A DNA stretch of 64,000 nt. Origin: Ophiura sarsii (Eukaryota > Echinodermata > Ophiuroidea > Amphilepidida > Ophiuridae). The stretch is taken from the NCBI GenBank assembly GCA_035610835.1, contig CM069454.1, positions 61,548,580 through 61,612,579 of the forward strand, given 5' to 3'. Positions 1 through 23,454 of this stretch are shown piece by piece. The notes beneath the pieces were generated by a model, which was not told where the DNA came from, did not search any database, and was given only the letters and a program-made list of their open reading frames with translations. The translations under genes were made by a program, and so were the position numbers. The number at the start of each line of letters is the position of its first letter. Position 1 is the stretch's first letter.

Positions 1-600
1 CCTTGAATACCACAGTACCCTACATGTATGCCAGGCCTATACTAGCAGCAGCATCATGTACTTCTTCAGTTTTAATTACCTTCAGTCTTATATTCATTGT
101 TTGATCAATCATTTTAAATAAGTTGGTTTCCAATCTTAGTTCGAGCTCAAGTTTGCCTTTGTATATATAAGAAAATGAAGGTTAGTTGAATTTTATCTGT
201 TTCAATCACAGGATCGTGGGTTCAAGTCGCCTTGAAACCAGAACCAGGATTCTTTGTTCATCCCAAAAAGTTCCTATCTAGGTCGGAAATTCTACAATCA
301 AGTCTTAATTCAGTTAGATTAGTTTATCAGATCTTCTTTCCGTGGTTAGCTGATGATCGATTTAATTGTAGAATCTCTCCTCTACCCCTTTCGCTGTGTA
401 TAACGTGCAGGTCTATACAGTGAATGTCAGTTGCTCCGTGGTTCGAAGAGTCACGTAAAGCTGTTGGTTCCGTGTATTCAGACGCTCACCCTGAACACGT
501 TAAATAGTTGCAGACCTCATCGTAAAGGGGATCGGAGTAGGGGATCATCCCGGGTCTGTTAACCTTTACACAAAAATCTCATCTCTCTAAGTGTCAAAGA
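1..600. other. Intron or intergenic sequence with an unassigned open stretch
   Basis: An AG at 208-210 is followed by an open plus-strand frame to 423 (contains KPEPGFFVHPKKFLSRSE). I recognise no family and see no donor, so I do not call a gene. Should be intronic if EARS2 extends left. Confidence 0.4.
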
Positions 601-617
601 GTTACAGTGCGTTTATC

Positions 618-780
618 AGGCATGAGAATTTTCAGTTTTTAAACTGAATTCAGTTTTTTTTATGGTCCAAATTTCCGCACTTTCACTTCATTTCAGGCTG
701 TTTTGGCCTTTTTAGCCCGATTTCACGCACATTTTCAGTTTTTTCAGTTTTTTTCATGTTTTTCATTCTCATGCCTGGTT
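618..780. mobile_element. Small MITE with caggcatgaga ends
   Basis: caggcatgagaattttcag at 618 pairs with cattctcatgcctgg at 764. Related pieces are near 44645-44715 (reverse) and 60195. The rest of 1-618 and 780-1200 has no recognisable feature. Confidence 0.6.
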
Positions 781-1204
781 TATCTTCAACCATTTGAAGG
801 CAGTACTTTACGGGAAGAAGAAGAAGAACAATTACATCTTTTATTCATTTTTTACGGTATGCAACATATAAATAATTGTATACCAAATAAACTTTAAAGC
901 TAACATGTTAACAATAAATTGTATAAAGACAATAAAACAAATCAATGTGATGTGCACATGTTTGACACTGTGTTATTTTTGGAGAAACCCAGTATAATGC
1001 TGGACATGTACATGTAGCTATCTTCTTTGAACTAGATAGGCCTTTTAATAATGTGTTTATTTATCTAAAACCAGTATATTTTTCCAAAGAACTTGTAACA
1101 ATTGTAATAGGTTGATACTAGTGATAGAAAATAAAATTAACAACTGAAACTGTTTCTTTATTTTGCCAATACTCTCAGTTGCTTTAGTGTTTTTGATGAT
1201 TTTT

Positions 1205-1765
1205 TAAAAAGGAGGTGTCCAGCAAGCACAACAGTGTGTATTATTTGTTAGAAAATGATTATGGAGCCCAAATTGTGTAGTTATAGAACAAAACATCATG
1301 CTCATTATAAAAATAAAATTTCAATATGCATTTGATTTTTTTTTTAATTGGAATCGAAAGTCCCGGTATCGATGACATCATGGTTATTGGTGCTCAAATT
1401 TGTCCCAGTGCATTGTATATATAACTATGCTAATTGTGATTTTAACATATGAAGAGCTTTGTTGCAAAAGGGCCACCAGACCACCCCGACATGTTACTCA
1501 TGAATTTGTATTGACAAGTCCATGGAATTAGTCAAATTATTGTATGGCTGTGTTCATTACTGTTTCTATGACTTGGATTAGTGCATCCATGCACGCCAAT
1601 TGAGGCAACAACCAATACAAGCCACATTCCACATAATGCATAGCCATTCATGCAATAATGTAAAGTGAGTAAAAAGGCAGAAGTGGATTTAGGCCCTTTT
1701 GCAAAACAGCTCTTCATATAATTAAATGCACACTGTTGTGCTTGCTGGACCCTCTTTTAAAAGCT
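1205..1765. mobile_element. Inverted-repeat element with two nested arm pairs
   Basis: gtccagcaagcacaacagtgtg (1216) pairs with cacactgttgtgcttgctggac (1729), and atatgaagagctttgttgcaaaag (1448; two stretches) with cttttgcaaaacagctcttcatat (1696). The apparent 61-codon minus frame between them is not a recognisable protein. Confidence 0.75.
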
Positions 1766-1770
1766 TTTTT

Positions 1771-2054
1771 ATAAACACAACATCAAAAGTAGGTCCCCCT
1801 CTCAACAGTTTGTCATAACATCGTAAAGTAAGGTAAAACATTTTACCAATAAAACTTAGTTAGAGGGCAGTTTTTGTCTTCCATTTGAGCTCATTCAGCC
1901 ATAAGGTCATGGACATCTTTCATTATCAAACAACACTTAGGAAACAATCATAGGATTATTTATTTCTAACTAAGTTTTATTGGTAAAATGTTTTACCTTA
2001 CGATGTTATGACGAAGTGTTGAGAGGGGGACTTACTTTTTGGTGTTGTGTTTAT
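1771..2054. mobile_element. Hairpin MITE, arms about 90 bp
   Basis: Left arm ataaacacaacatcaaaagt...aataaaacttagttag; right arm ctaactaagttttattggt...ttggtgttgtgtttat. About 100 bp of unique loop sequence. Confidence 0.88.
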
Positions 2055-2059
2055 TTTTT

Positions 2060-3700
2060 GTTTGTTTTTGTTTTTCCATGTTGTTTGTTATGTTTATGAT
2101 TAGCATTTGGTCTTTCCCTAGAGAGGTCCATATCGGAGCGCTTAGCTTTCGAAACTCTAGCTAGTGTAATTATCAGAGCAAATGAGTAACATTAACGATA
2201 CACCCACAACTAGCCAGGCGTGTACCTTCATTTTCCCCCAACCGGCCAGTCGGGCAGGTAGCAAGTAAAAGTTACCAGCCTGGGAACTTAACAGCCCAAC
2301 AAGTTATCTTAAGATTTTGAAATAAAAGCTATATAATACACTTGAATTAGTGTCACTTTTATTTTTCTGAATTGCCTCAAGTTGTAATTACAACTCCATC
2401 ATGGTACTCTTTCTTATCGTGCCAAAGGCTCAGTGTTTTTGATACATTGAGAAACTCAAGGTAGCGCCAGACACATGGTCTAGCAAAATTATACTTTTAT
2501 TTTCCGAGCTGAAGGGCCACATTGTTACTCAAAAGTGCTGTTTGAACATTCGTTGGACAATACAAACGGGAATACAAATTAACCTGTACATACAATCATC
2601 AAATTTAAAGACAAATTATTCTAAAGGCAGCAATCTCTATTTTTAAATTAGGTAAAAAACGTAATACTTGTTTTCAATACATGTTGGCAATAATATTAAG
2701 GCGTTACATATTTCATAGACAGGAATTATTCCCGGGGAAGTATTACGATAGAATTTAACACATTTTGTGTAGCAATAGCAGGGATAGCATGATGTACATT
2801 TTCCGTGGGCTCCAAAATATTTATATACCAACATCAAAATTCTTACTGGCCATCCGGGCGTGTTTTTTTCAAAAGTTACCCGCCCGGTGCAAAATTTACC
2901 CGCCTCGGGAGTGCGGGCGGGTACTTTGTACACCCCTGCACAAAAAGTCCTTCTACATGTAGCTAGTGTCATCATCAGAGCAATTGAGTAACTTTAACAA
3001 TACACCTACACCTAGCACAAAAAAATCCCTGACCAGGTGCTTTGAAGTTTGGTTAATTATCCAAACTTAATATTCGGTACCAAAAATCTGAAATATACAT
3101 TAAATGGGCAAATTTCTGCTCCGTAGTTTGATACCTCATTCATAAAGATCGAATTGATACATTTGAAGTTATGATGATTTCAATAACCATAAGTAACAAA
3201 GTGGCACTAGAATTGGTTTCCTATGGGATAACATTGATTTGCATCACAGATGCATTGTCCACTGTGTGCTATCTCAACCAGTCAGGTATGGGGATGAATG
3301 GGTAACAGCCATCGACAGGGAGTCGGTATACACACATTTTCAATGTGTAATCACACACTATAAGCACTATAGCGGGATCAATAACATAATGGTCAGTAAT
3401 ACACATCATTATGTTATGTTTATGTTTGAATTTGAATACAAACCTTTTCGATCAGCTATATATCTCATATATTGGCCCGAGGATCGATCTTAGAATAATT
3501 GATCGTCCTTTAGTGGGTGCCATAACAGTCGCTATGATGATCGATCCAAAAAAGGGCCACTTGTCTGTATGAAAAGGCTTATTGGCATGTCAATAAAAAG
3601 CTATTTAATGATACCTTATTTGAGGAAATGTGTTTAAAATCAAGAATCCGTCTTATTATATCACACTACCGGTGACAGCGCTACTTTTGCTGGTCCTTTT
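2060..3700. other. No gene seen; degenerate repeats
   Basis: Contains fragments shared with other parts of the window: tgaccaggtgctttgaagtt at 3032 recurs at 33627, both followed by the same caaatttctgctccgtagttt-type stretch, and ccggccagtcgggcaggtagcaag at 2243 (two stretches) recurs inverted at 35050. These are old dispersed repeats. Confidence 0.6.
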
Positions 3701-4340
3701 CATTGTGTCCTACCTTAAAGGGGCATTGAGAGATGTATCGATATACTAAATGACCAAATATCGTAAAGATAACCATCAACATAGCCCAAATCCAAAATGT
3801 CATACAATTCCAACATCCTGCCAAATAAGCAAATAATGGCAATTCCGGGTTTAGATTTTCCGCGAAAGGCCGCATGTAAAACCATAGCATAACTTCCGAA
3901 TTCAGCACCTGAGTTTCGATTTTTCACTTTCAGCGTATTTTTATTGATAAAGCTCACACCAAACTTCAAAACGGCTGCTTATTAAGGAAGTATGATATAA
4001 ATCACTCAAGCAGAAGCAATTTCTTTGCCCCATTCAAATATTGCTTCATAAAACATCGATCACAAACAGTTGCAAGGATATCTGTTAGTTCTTGTAGCAT
4101 AAATCAAAAGAGGATAAAGAAAATAACCTGTCTATCATTTATATTGAGCTTTGTGCCGAACATGATCAATTATGTTATGGGTTTTAAACAAGGTCATTTC
4201 GGTTAAACTTGGAATTTACCATTTTTACAAAAGAGTCCATATTTTCTGTCAGAAACGTCAGATTTTTAAGATTCAAAATTCCTCAGAAAGCTAAATGTAT
4301 GTAGATGTTAAAATCATGAACTTTGACTGATAACAATGGT
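3700..4340. repeat. Dispersed repeat copies (aaaggggcattgagaga family and neighbour)
   Basis: 3716-3900 matches 19757-19960 (gatgtatcgatatactaaat; tcaacatagcccaaatccaa). 3925-4340 matches 59672-59930 (gcgtatttttattgataaa; agtatgatataaatcac; attgcttcataaaacatc). Apparent minus-strand frames here are repeat-derived. Confidence 0.75.
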
Positions 4341-4410
4341 TTTGTCCATGCAATTTTTATTCATTACCACATAAAAATGAATGTCAGTCGTGGTGCCCCA
4401 ATGAAATGCC

Positions 4411-4700
4411 TGAGACAAAAATCATTTGTCTCCACGCTCCCGCGCGTGTTAGTTAATTGATGCGCGTTAGAAAGGATTTTTTTTAATTTTTTTTAATTTT
4501 TTTTTCAAAAAAATAAAAATCCTAAAATTTCACCGATTTTTCAGATTTTCATTGATCACATCATTTTAAATACAAAGGGTCACTTTTACAAGGATTTCAA
4601 TATTTTTAAAAATATATATTTAAAAAAAACCACCGCATTCTGCATTAGGTTTTGAAAAACTGAAGAGCTTTGAGACAAAAGATTTTTTTAATATAGCCTT
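4411..4700. mobile_element. MITE, 'ctcaaagctcccgcgc' family, copy 1
   Basis: Terminal region caaaaatcatttgtctccacgctcccgcgcg; other end tgaagagctttgagacaaaagattttttt (each in two stretches). Other copies: 19000-19302, 34043-34362, 41735-42052. All share gatgcgcattagaaa near one end and attgatcacatcattttaa inside. Confidence 0.85.
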
Positions 4701-5097
4701 ACATTCGCAAATATAGTATGCGGGGAGCAGGTATTTGAAACACAATAGTTGACCGCAGCGCGAACCTTATTTGGCACAAGCGTACATGTATGTCCAGAAA
4801 TAAAATTTTAAAAATATGTTTTCAAGGAACAGCTAATCGTGGACGAATGGTGTGAAGTCATTCGGGGGATGGAGGTCCTGTGTGGGGAAACTGAATGTTA
4901 ATTTGAGGGTCCATGGGGGTAATCAAATCTTCAGTTAGAATACTAGAGTTGCTCCTTCCGGTTGCAGCTTGTTACGCTAGTTCTGAATTCGCATATCAGC
5001 AAGGAACTTGTGCTAGGTAATTAAAGGCATATTACATTTATTCTACATAAAATTATCAATCATCTGTCAAGTCTGATATACTTTTCATTGAACACCA

Positions 5098-5205
5098 ATG
5101 CTTGATGGATGGCATACATACCATCTAACTAATGTTATAGATGATGTGATGTACATGTGATGCCATATGACATACATCATAGATGTATTTCCTGCATACC
5201 ATCTA
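5098..5205 (+). pseudogene. Decayed copy of EARS2 visible exon 1
   Basis: tgatggatggcatacatacc, atctaactaatgttatagatgatg closely follows exon 7268-7360 (gatggatggcctacatacc, atctagctaatgttatcgatgatc) and then degenerates. A further partial copy (gcataccatcta at 5194, tagctaatgtt at 5391, gatgatgtgatgtacatg at 6041) has been split by two MITE insertions. Confidence 0.72.
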
Positions 5206-5394
5206 TACTCTGTTTGGCCATCTCGAGACAGTGACGTAACTGAACAGACGCAGCTTTTACGCACGCGTTTGTATCTTCCGCCTTTCAACGCTCTTGTTTG
5301 TACGCCAGCGCCGCGAGTATGCGCGCGCGTTATGTGATGCAATTAGTAGAATACGCGGTTACGTCACTGTCTCGAGATGGCCAAACAGAGTATA
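5204..5394. mobile_element. Palindromic MITE, arms about 45 bp
   Basis: TATACTCTGTTTGGCCATCT... and ...AGATGGCCAAACAGAGTATA are inverted copies, including ctcgagacagtgacgtaac. It is inserted in a decayed EARS2 exon copy. The TATA at each end suggests a TA target. Confidence 0.88.
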
Positions 5395-5406
5395 GCTAAT
5401 GTTTAT

Positions 5407-6038
5407 ACAGGGTGAGTCAAAAAAACTGCAATAGTGGAAAGAATCCATCTTGTTTTCAAAACCATGTTGAATTTTGAAACTTTTTAAACATGTTTGTTTC
5501 TAACTTTGTGTAAAAAGATGAAGTCGATCGCATTTTCCATTTGTCTTTGGTGACCCTCTTTGCCGCACACTCCAATTTACGTGTTTGTCCGCTAACAGTG
5601 ATTTTCAATTGAAATGGCACACATTGCATTTTCATATTTGAATATCCCGCCAACAAAAAAATTGGAAAGGTTCAGTTTTTCATCTAAATTTAGAACATTA
5701 TAAGCAATTCATAGCATGGGTGAGGTAAAACATGTAAACAAGAAATAATGCATTAAATTCCAATTACATCACGAATCTACTCAAGATTCTAAATTTGATC
5801 GGGAGACACATTTTGCGATCTTAGGCATGTTTTGGGTATCTCGTGGACAAACATGTGAAATTGGTGCACTGTTAAAAAGGTTCACCAAAGGCAAACGGAA
5901 AATGATATTAACATCATTTTTACACACAAAGTTAGTAACAAGTAGGGTATTTATAACGTTTAAACATTTTCAAACTTCAACTTAGTTTAAAAAAAAGATG
6001 GCTTCTTTCCACGGTTGAAGCTTTTTTTACTCACCCTG
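5407..6038. mobile_element. Mariner-like MITE (CAGGGTGAGTC ends, TA target), copy 1
   Basis: Ends cagggtgagtcaaaaaaact / ...actcaccctg with TA on both sides (5405-5406, 6039-6040). A second copy is at 26971-27633. The internal sequences match over most of their length (tgtgtgcaatttcaattga and similar blocks). Confidence 0.88.
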
Positions 6039-6040
6039 TA

Positions 6041-6160
6041 GATGATGTGATGTACATGTGATGGCCATATGACATGCATGATATATATCCTGGTGGTGTT
6101 TTTTCAGATCCTGATTTAGAAGGTTGGGTATTGTGCATTCCATCTACAATCATAGAAAAA
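6041..6160 (+). pseudogene. Second decayed copy of EARS2 visible exon 1 and its acceptor
   Basis: gatgatgtgatgtacatgtgatggccatatgacat repeats the 5140-5175 sequence (read in two stretches). Then ttttttcagATCCTGATTTAGAAGG (6101-6125) resembles the genuine acceptor and exon start (ttttcagATCCTGCTTAAGAG). No long open frame. Confidence 0.55.
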
Positions 6161-6438
6161 AGGTGTTCGAACACTGACCCTAATTGCCATGCTTATTGGA
6201 CCATAACAGGCACGCTATTTGAGTCACGTGAAAATCAAAACTTGTTTCTGGTAGCCTGAAGTATCCCCTTACTCATATCCCTCCCCCTTCCCCACAGGTT
6301 AAATTATGCGAGGCCATGTGCTGATGGTGGGCAAATTGTGGGATTCAACATTGATCAGGGGGGAAGGGGGAACACTTTACATTATACCTACAATGTGTTT
6401 GAACACTTTTTTCTAACATTATAGCTAATGGTATAGAT

Positions 6439-7182
6439 CAGGGGTGGGCAACCGGGCCGTATACGGCCCACCCCCAGTGGTTTTTTTGCGGCCCGCGAGA
6501 TGTATCAAGAATGAAAAATATATAAATATGTTTTACATCATCACAAAAAACGAGCTACATGCTTAGCATTTATCGGCACAAATGATGTTCCTCAATGTGC
6601 GTATGTCTATTTTCCCCATTAATTGTCATCTGCCAGTGGCATAACCCCCCCCCCCCCCCCCCCCACCCCAATATTGATGTCGTGACGGTTGAGATTGGGA
6701 TTGGCACTGTCGGTTCATTTGACAAGAGGAATCATGGAATTATGATGGTCAAAAGTACACAGATGAAAAAACTTCTCGCGCTGCGCACGCATTATGTGTC
6801 CCGAAAGTGCAATATTATTTAGTAAAGGCTTGTTTAGAGCCAAAATATGCCAAATATAACTCAATCGTGACAAAAATAAGTGTAAAGTCGACAATTTTCG
6901 CTCGCTACGCACGCATTGCTTGAGTCAGAACAATCTTGTCGGTTGACTTTCATTATTGCCCCCACACCCCCTACCCCCAATATGAAGAACGCCACTGTCA
7001 TCTGTATACTATATTGAGATTATGTTTTTGTGAAGATAGATTATTAAGCACACACACCTATTGCAAAACAAAGGTTTGAAATCAACAGCAGGCCATTGCT
7101 ACAAAATTTGGTTAGGTGCGGCCCAGTTAATTTTGCACTCCTTATATCTGGCCCATCCATTCAAAAAAGTTGCCCACCCCTG
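6439..7182. mobile_element. hAT-like element (CAGGGGTGGGCAAC ends) carrying a nested MITE
   Basis: Ends caggggtgggcaac / gttgcccacccctg, typical hAT termini, with gcggcccg motifs at both ends. Flanks gtatagat / gtatatga are a decayed 8-bp duplication. About 370 bp once the nested insertion is removed. Lies 85 bp upstream of EARS2 exon 7268. Confidence 0.88.
6634..6997. mobile_element. Nested hAT-like MITE (CAGTGGC ends)
   Basis: Inserted in the element 6439-7182. Ends cagtggcataacccc / gaacgccactg; flanks tcatctgc (6626-6633) and tcatctgt (6998-7005) match at 7 of 8 bases. Same end type as 20594-20901. A poly-C run is at about 6646-6664. Confidence 0.88.
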
Positions 7183-7204
7183 GTATATGATTGTTGCACT
7201 CTAA

Positions 7205-20395
<13,191 letters not shown>

Positions 20396-20990
20396 TGGCA
20401 TTATTGGGCAAGTAGGAGACTTGTAAAAAACTACACCAATCTCATAAACAACATCCACTATGATGGCATTATTGGAAAAGGAAGAGACTTGTATAAGACT
20501 ACACCAATCTCATAAACACATCCACTATGATGGCATTATTGGAAAAGGAAGAGATTTGTTTAAGACTACACCAATCTCATAAACACATCCACTCAGTGGC
20601 GTATCATAAACATAGGATATTTTTTCCTGGTGAACACCAGTTCGACCCGACAGACATTTTCGTAAAAGGTTGCCCCAAATTTTTTCCCAGTCAGTCACCT
20701 CGTGAATTTCACGTAAGTGGGGGGGGGTTGGTCACAAAATGTTGCACGGTCACAAAATTTTGCACGGTCACAAAATTTCGCACAGTCACAAAAAATCGCC
20801 CTTCCCCCACCCCCCCATTTTTCCTGGTGGGTAGGTTTGAATTTCCTGCTGAGCACCTTCAGGGGGGCACTGTGCCCTTCCCCCCGGCTGTTACGCCACT
20901 GCATCCACTATGATGGCATTATTGGGCAAGTAGGAGACTTGTAAAAGAATACATCAATCTCATAAACAGCATCCACTATGACGGCATTAT
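20396..20990 (+). repeat. Tandem copies of the EARS2 terminal exon in the 3' flank
   Basis: Units of about 65-70 bp homologous to exon 20325-20395 begin near 20396, 20461, 20527 and, after an inserted MITE, 20910. Each contains a TTATTGG block and CACCAATCTCATAAACA. The copies lie after the stop codon, presumably in the 3' UTR; some still have the open frame (LRLHQSHK), others have in-frame TAG or TAA. Confidence 0.9.
20594..20901. mobile_element. hAT-like MITE (CAGTGGCGTA ends) with perfect 8-bp target duplication
   Basis: 308 bp. Ends cagtggcgta / tacgccactg; flanked by catccact on both sides (20586-20593, 20902-20909). Neighbouring repeat units carry the same site once, giving an empty-site proof. 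Internally about four 18-bp repeats of the ggtcacaaaatttygcac type (20732-20795), which create an apparent ORF on either strand. Confidence 0.92.
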
Positions 20991-20999
20991 TCGCAGACA

Positions 21000-22000
21000 T
21001 AGTGCACGTTAGAATATAGGCCTAACTGTTGCCAAGTCAACGTTGTTAAGAAACACTGATCACATTTATCATAATAGCACAAAGCAGTATCATAATTCGG
21101 AACAGATGTATGGCCTATGTTGAACCAGTAACCATGAGTTACTAACGTGCACTAACGTCAACTAATTGGTCAAGGAAGAGACTTGACCTTAGATTGAGTC
21201 AACCTCAGGCTGAAACAGCGGATGAATTCTCTCTACTTCAAAGAAAATTGTGATCATCCACGAGGAACCCAGTGTAAAGTCACCCCTACAAATTTAGATA
21301 TGTGAGCCGATAAACCATCACAGAAATCAATATAAAATAAATGAAAATTTGGTCTGAAAAATTGTTTTGAGTACAGGAAAAATCAAAATATAGGCTGAAG
21401 AATCCTTTTTCTTGATTTGTGTTTTGGTTTATTGGCACATGTCTCCAAATATGTACCGGTGACTTTACCCTAGGATTGTCATGGAGGGTCACAAATGGTG
21501 CATTTTTGCCTATTCATACACTGTTACTAGTATCAAACCAATCAGAAAGCAGGAAACTATTATATGCAGAGTGCATTGAAAATATCTAATTGCACCCTGC
21601 GTGCGTGCCTTACTGTAAGTTACAGTGTGCTCACCATATGCTTTATTTTGATTTAATGTTCAGGCAGCACGTGTTCGCAGATGTTTACTGCTCGTGTGAA
21701 AAAACTTAGTGACATGATGCCATAATTAAAAGTATGCACAAAATTGTGAATTTTGATTTGTATTGTGTCGTATATGATTTCAATCGATAAACTTTAGAAT
21801 CATTGATGCACTTGCGCAAATGTTGATATGCTCATTGACGTGTCATTATTCACACATCAACATCAACACACATACATTTATTTTTCTAATTTCTCTCAAA
21901 ACAATATAATATTATGCCTTTAATCAAAAAAAGTGGCCCTGTTTGAATGTTGGGAAATTGGGGGAAATTGTACTTTAGGTCCCAGATTCTAGGACTGTAC
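21000..22000. other. Intergenic, dispersed repeat fragments
   Basis: 21240-21480 resembles 44805-45120 (atgtgggctaataaacca; ttggtttattggc.cat), an inverted-repeat family. 21830-21990 matches 35770-35880 and, inverted, 62790-62925 (cattattcacacatcaac). No gene seen. Confidence 0.6.
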
Positions 22001-22009
22001 TAGGTTCGT

Positions 22010-22690
22010 CCAATGCTGGAACACCCAGTATCGTTCGATACTGGTACAAAGTCAGTGTTCGAGTATTAAAGGTAGATGTTCCGATTGCTGGCCCGATTTT
22101 CAACTTGATGTTTTCTATTTTACATGAAAGGTCATGCTTATAATTGTCGCATTCAAAAGTTTGAGTTGCATAACTCCAATAGTTAAGCACAAGGTCACAA
22201 TAAATTTGCCCAGTGAGTTACTACACAAACTGGCGGGTGGTTAACCACCTTTGGCAGTAATTCACCACATGTTAGCCTATAATTTCTAAATGGAACATTT
22301 CATGGCCCTAAGATTTTACAGACAAAATGAGAAAAATATGGAGATTCTTCTGAAATCAAAATATCTTGATGTGAAAAAAAAAAATAGCCCCCAAAAAAGT
22401 GATCGGAACATACACCTTTAAATGATACTGGCACATATAAAAAGTTCCAAAATTATGTACCAGTATCTTTTAATACTGGGACAAATCACTACTTGTCACA
22501 TATGGCACGATACTGGAACATAAAATAGTTCCAGTATCGCTCGATACTGGAACACAATTAGGGTTTCTAGTATCGGACGATACTGGAACAACAAAATGGT
22601 ACCAGTATTGGGTGAAACTGGCCAATTTCTTGTGCCAATATCGTGCGATACTGTTGTATACCATAATCTGGGACGTAACGTACACTTTGT
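22010..22690. repeat. Array of ccagtatcgNNcgatactgg palindromes
   Basis: About six near-palindromes: 22028, 22458 (weak), 22532, 22570, 22603 (weak) and 22635, each with agtatcg..cgatact and most with ccag/ctgg ends, 30-40 bp apart. Split by the MITE 22070-22417. Confidence 0.8.
22070..22417. mobile_element. TTAA-target MITE, 'aggtagatg' family
   Basis: Ends aggtagatgttccgattg / tgatcggaacatacacct; TTAA at 22066-22069 and 22418-22421. Inserted inside the array of palindromes at 22010-22690. Confidence 0.9.
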
Positions 22691-23235
22691 CTGGATATTG
22701 TTTTGAAAATCTCAACTTATGATCCCATCAGCACTCCCAGATGACATCAACTAATATCTCTGAAACCATGAACCTTTCATTGTAATCAATTTGAATTAAA
22801 ATGTCTGCAATTTTTTTCTCCAAATCAAATCAATATTGCAGTGTCATTAGTGGACTCAATATCGTGCATATTTTCAAATAATTCGGGTGTACCACTCAAT
22901 ACTATACAATCATTGTCATTATTATGCATAATTGGCCTTATAATCGGAAAAACTTGAAACCGTCAGTTAATATATGAGATGCAGCACGTCAAAAGGGGGG
23001 ACTTTGCGGCTGTGTGTTTTTCAATTTATATATGAAAATGCACAGAAAAAAATTAAGAAAATAATAAGAATTTGTGAGTTTTTTTCACTCGTAAAATGCC
23101 TTGATTAATTTTTGATCAATTTTGTGTCATTTTATTTAAAGCTTAGAAAATTATAGGGGGACGTGACATTCTCGTCACACCAATTTAATTATTAACTCTG
23201 ACCATGTTTGATGTCCTGTTTTTCTCTAGATTGTG
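22690..23235. other. Intergenic, nothing recognised
   Basis: No frame, palindrome or repeat that I can assign. Confidence 0.5.
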
Positions 23236-23239
23236 CTAG

Positions 23240-23363
23240 GACCTTGAATTCGCACCTCCTTGGTGTTTACAAGGGAGATATGGGTAACCGGTATAAATAA
23301 AATTTAGGGCAGTTTGTTTATTTTGCAACTTAAAATATCTTTTAAAAAAGTGGGGTTTTTGTC
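23240..23363. repeat. Left flanking direct repeat of the satellite array
   Basis: ccttgaattcgcacctcctt ... aacttaaaatatctttt, about 120 bp, recurs at 26189-26305 at high identity on the far side of the array. Confidence 0.9.
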
Positions 23364-23454
23364 TCGCCTGATGTAATCAGAAAGAGACTATGTTATCACT
23401 ATTTCTGTCCGGCGTCCGCCGTCCGCCGTATGCCGTATGCCGTGTGCTAAGAAA

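Noticed and set aside
232..423. 63-codon frame starting KPEPGFFVHPKKFLSRSE as an upstream exon
   Set aside because: Preceded by a plausible AG, but no similarity to EARS2 or any family I recognise, and no donor; left unassigned.
20527..20944. 128-codon frame downstream of EARS2
   Set aside because: Runs from a duplicated exon copy into the inserted MITE and its 18-bp repeats; not a gene.
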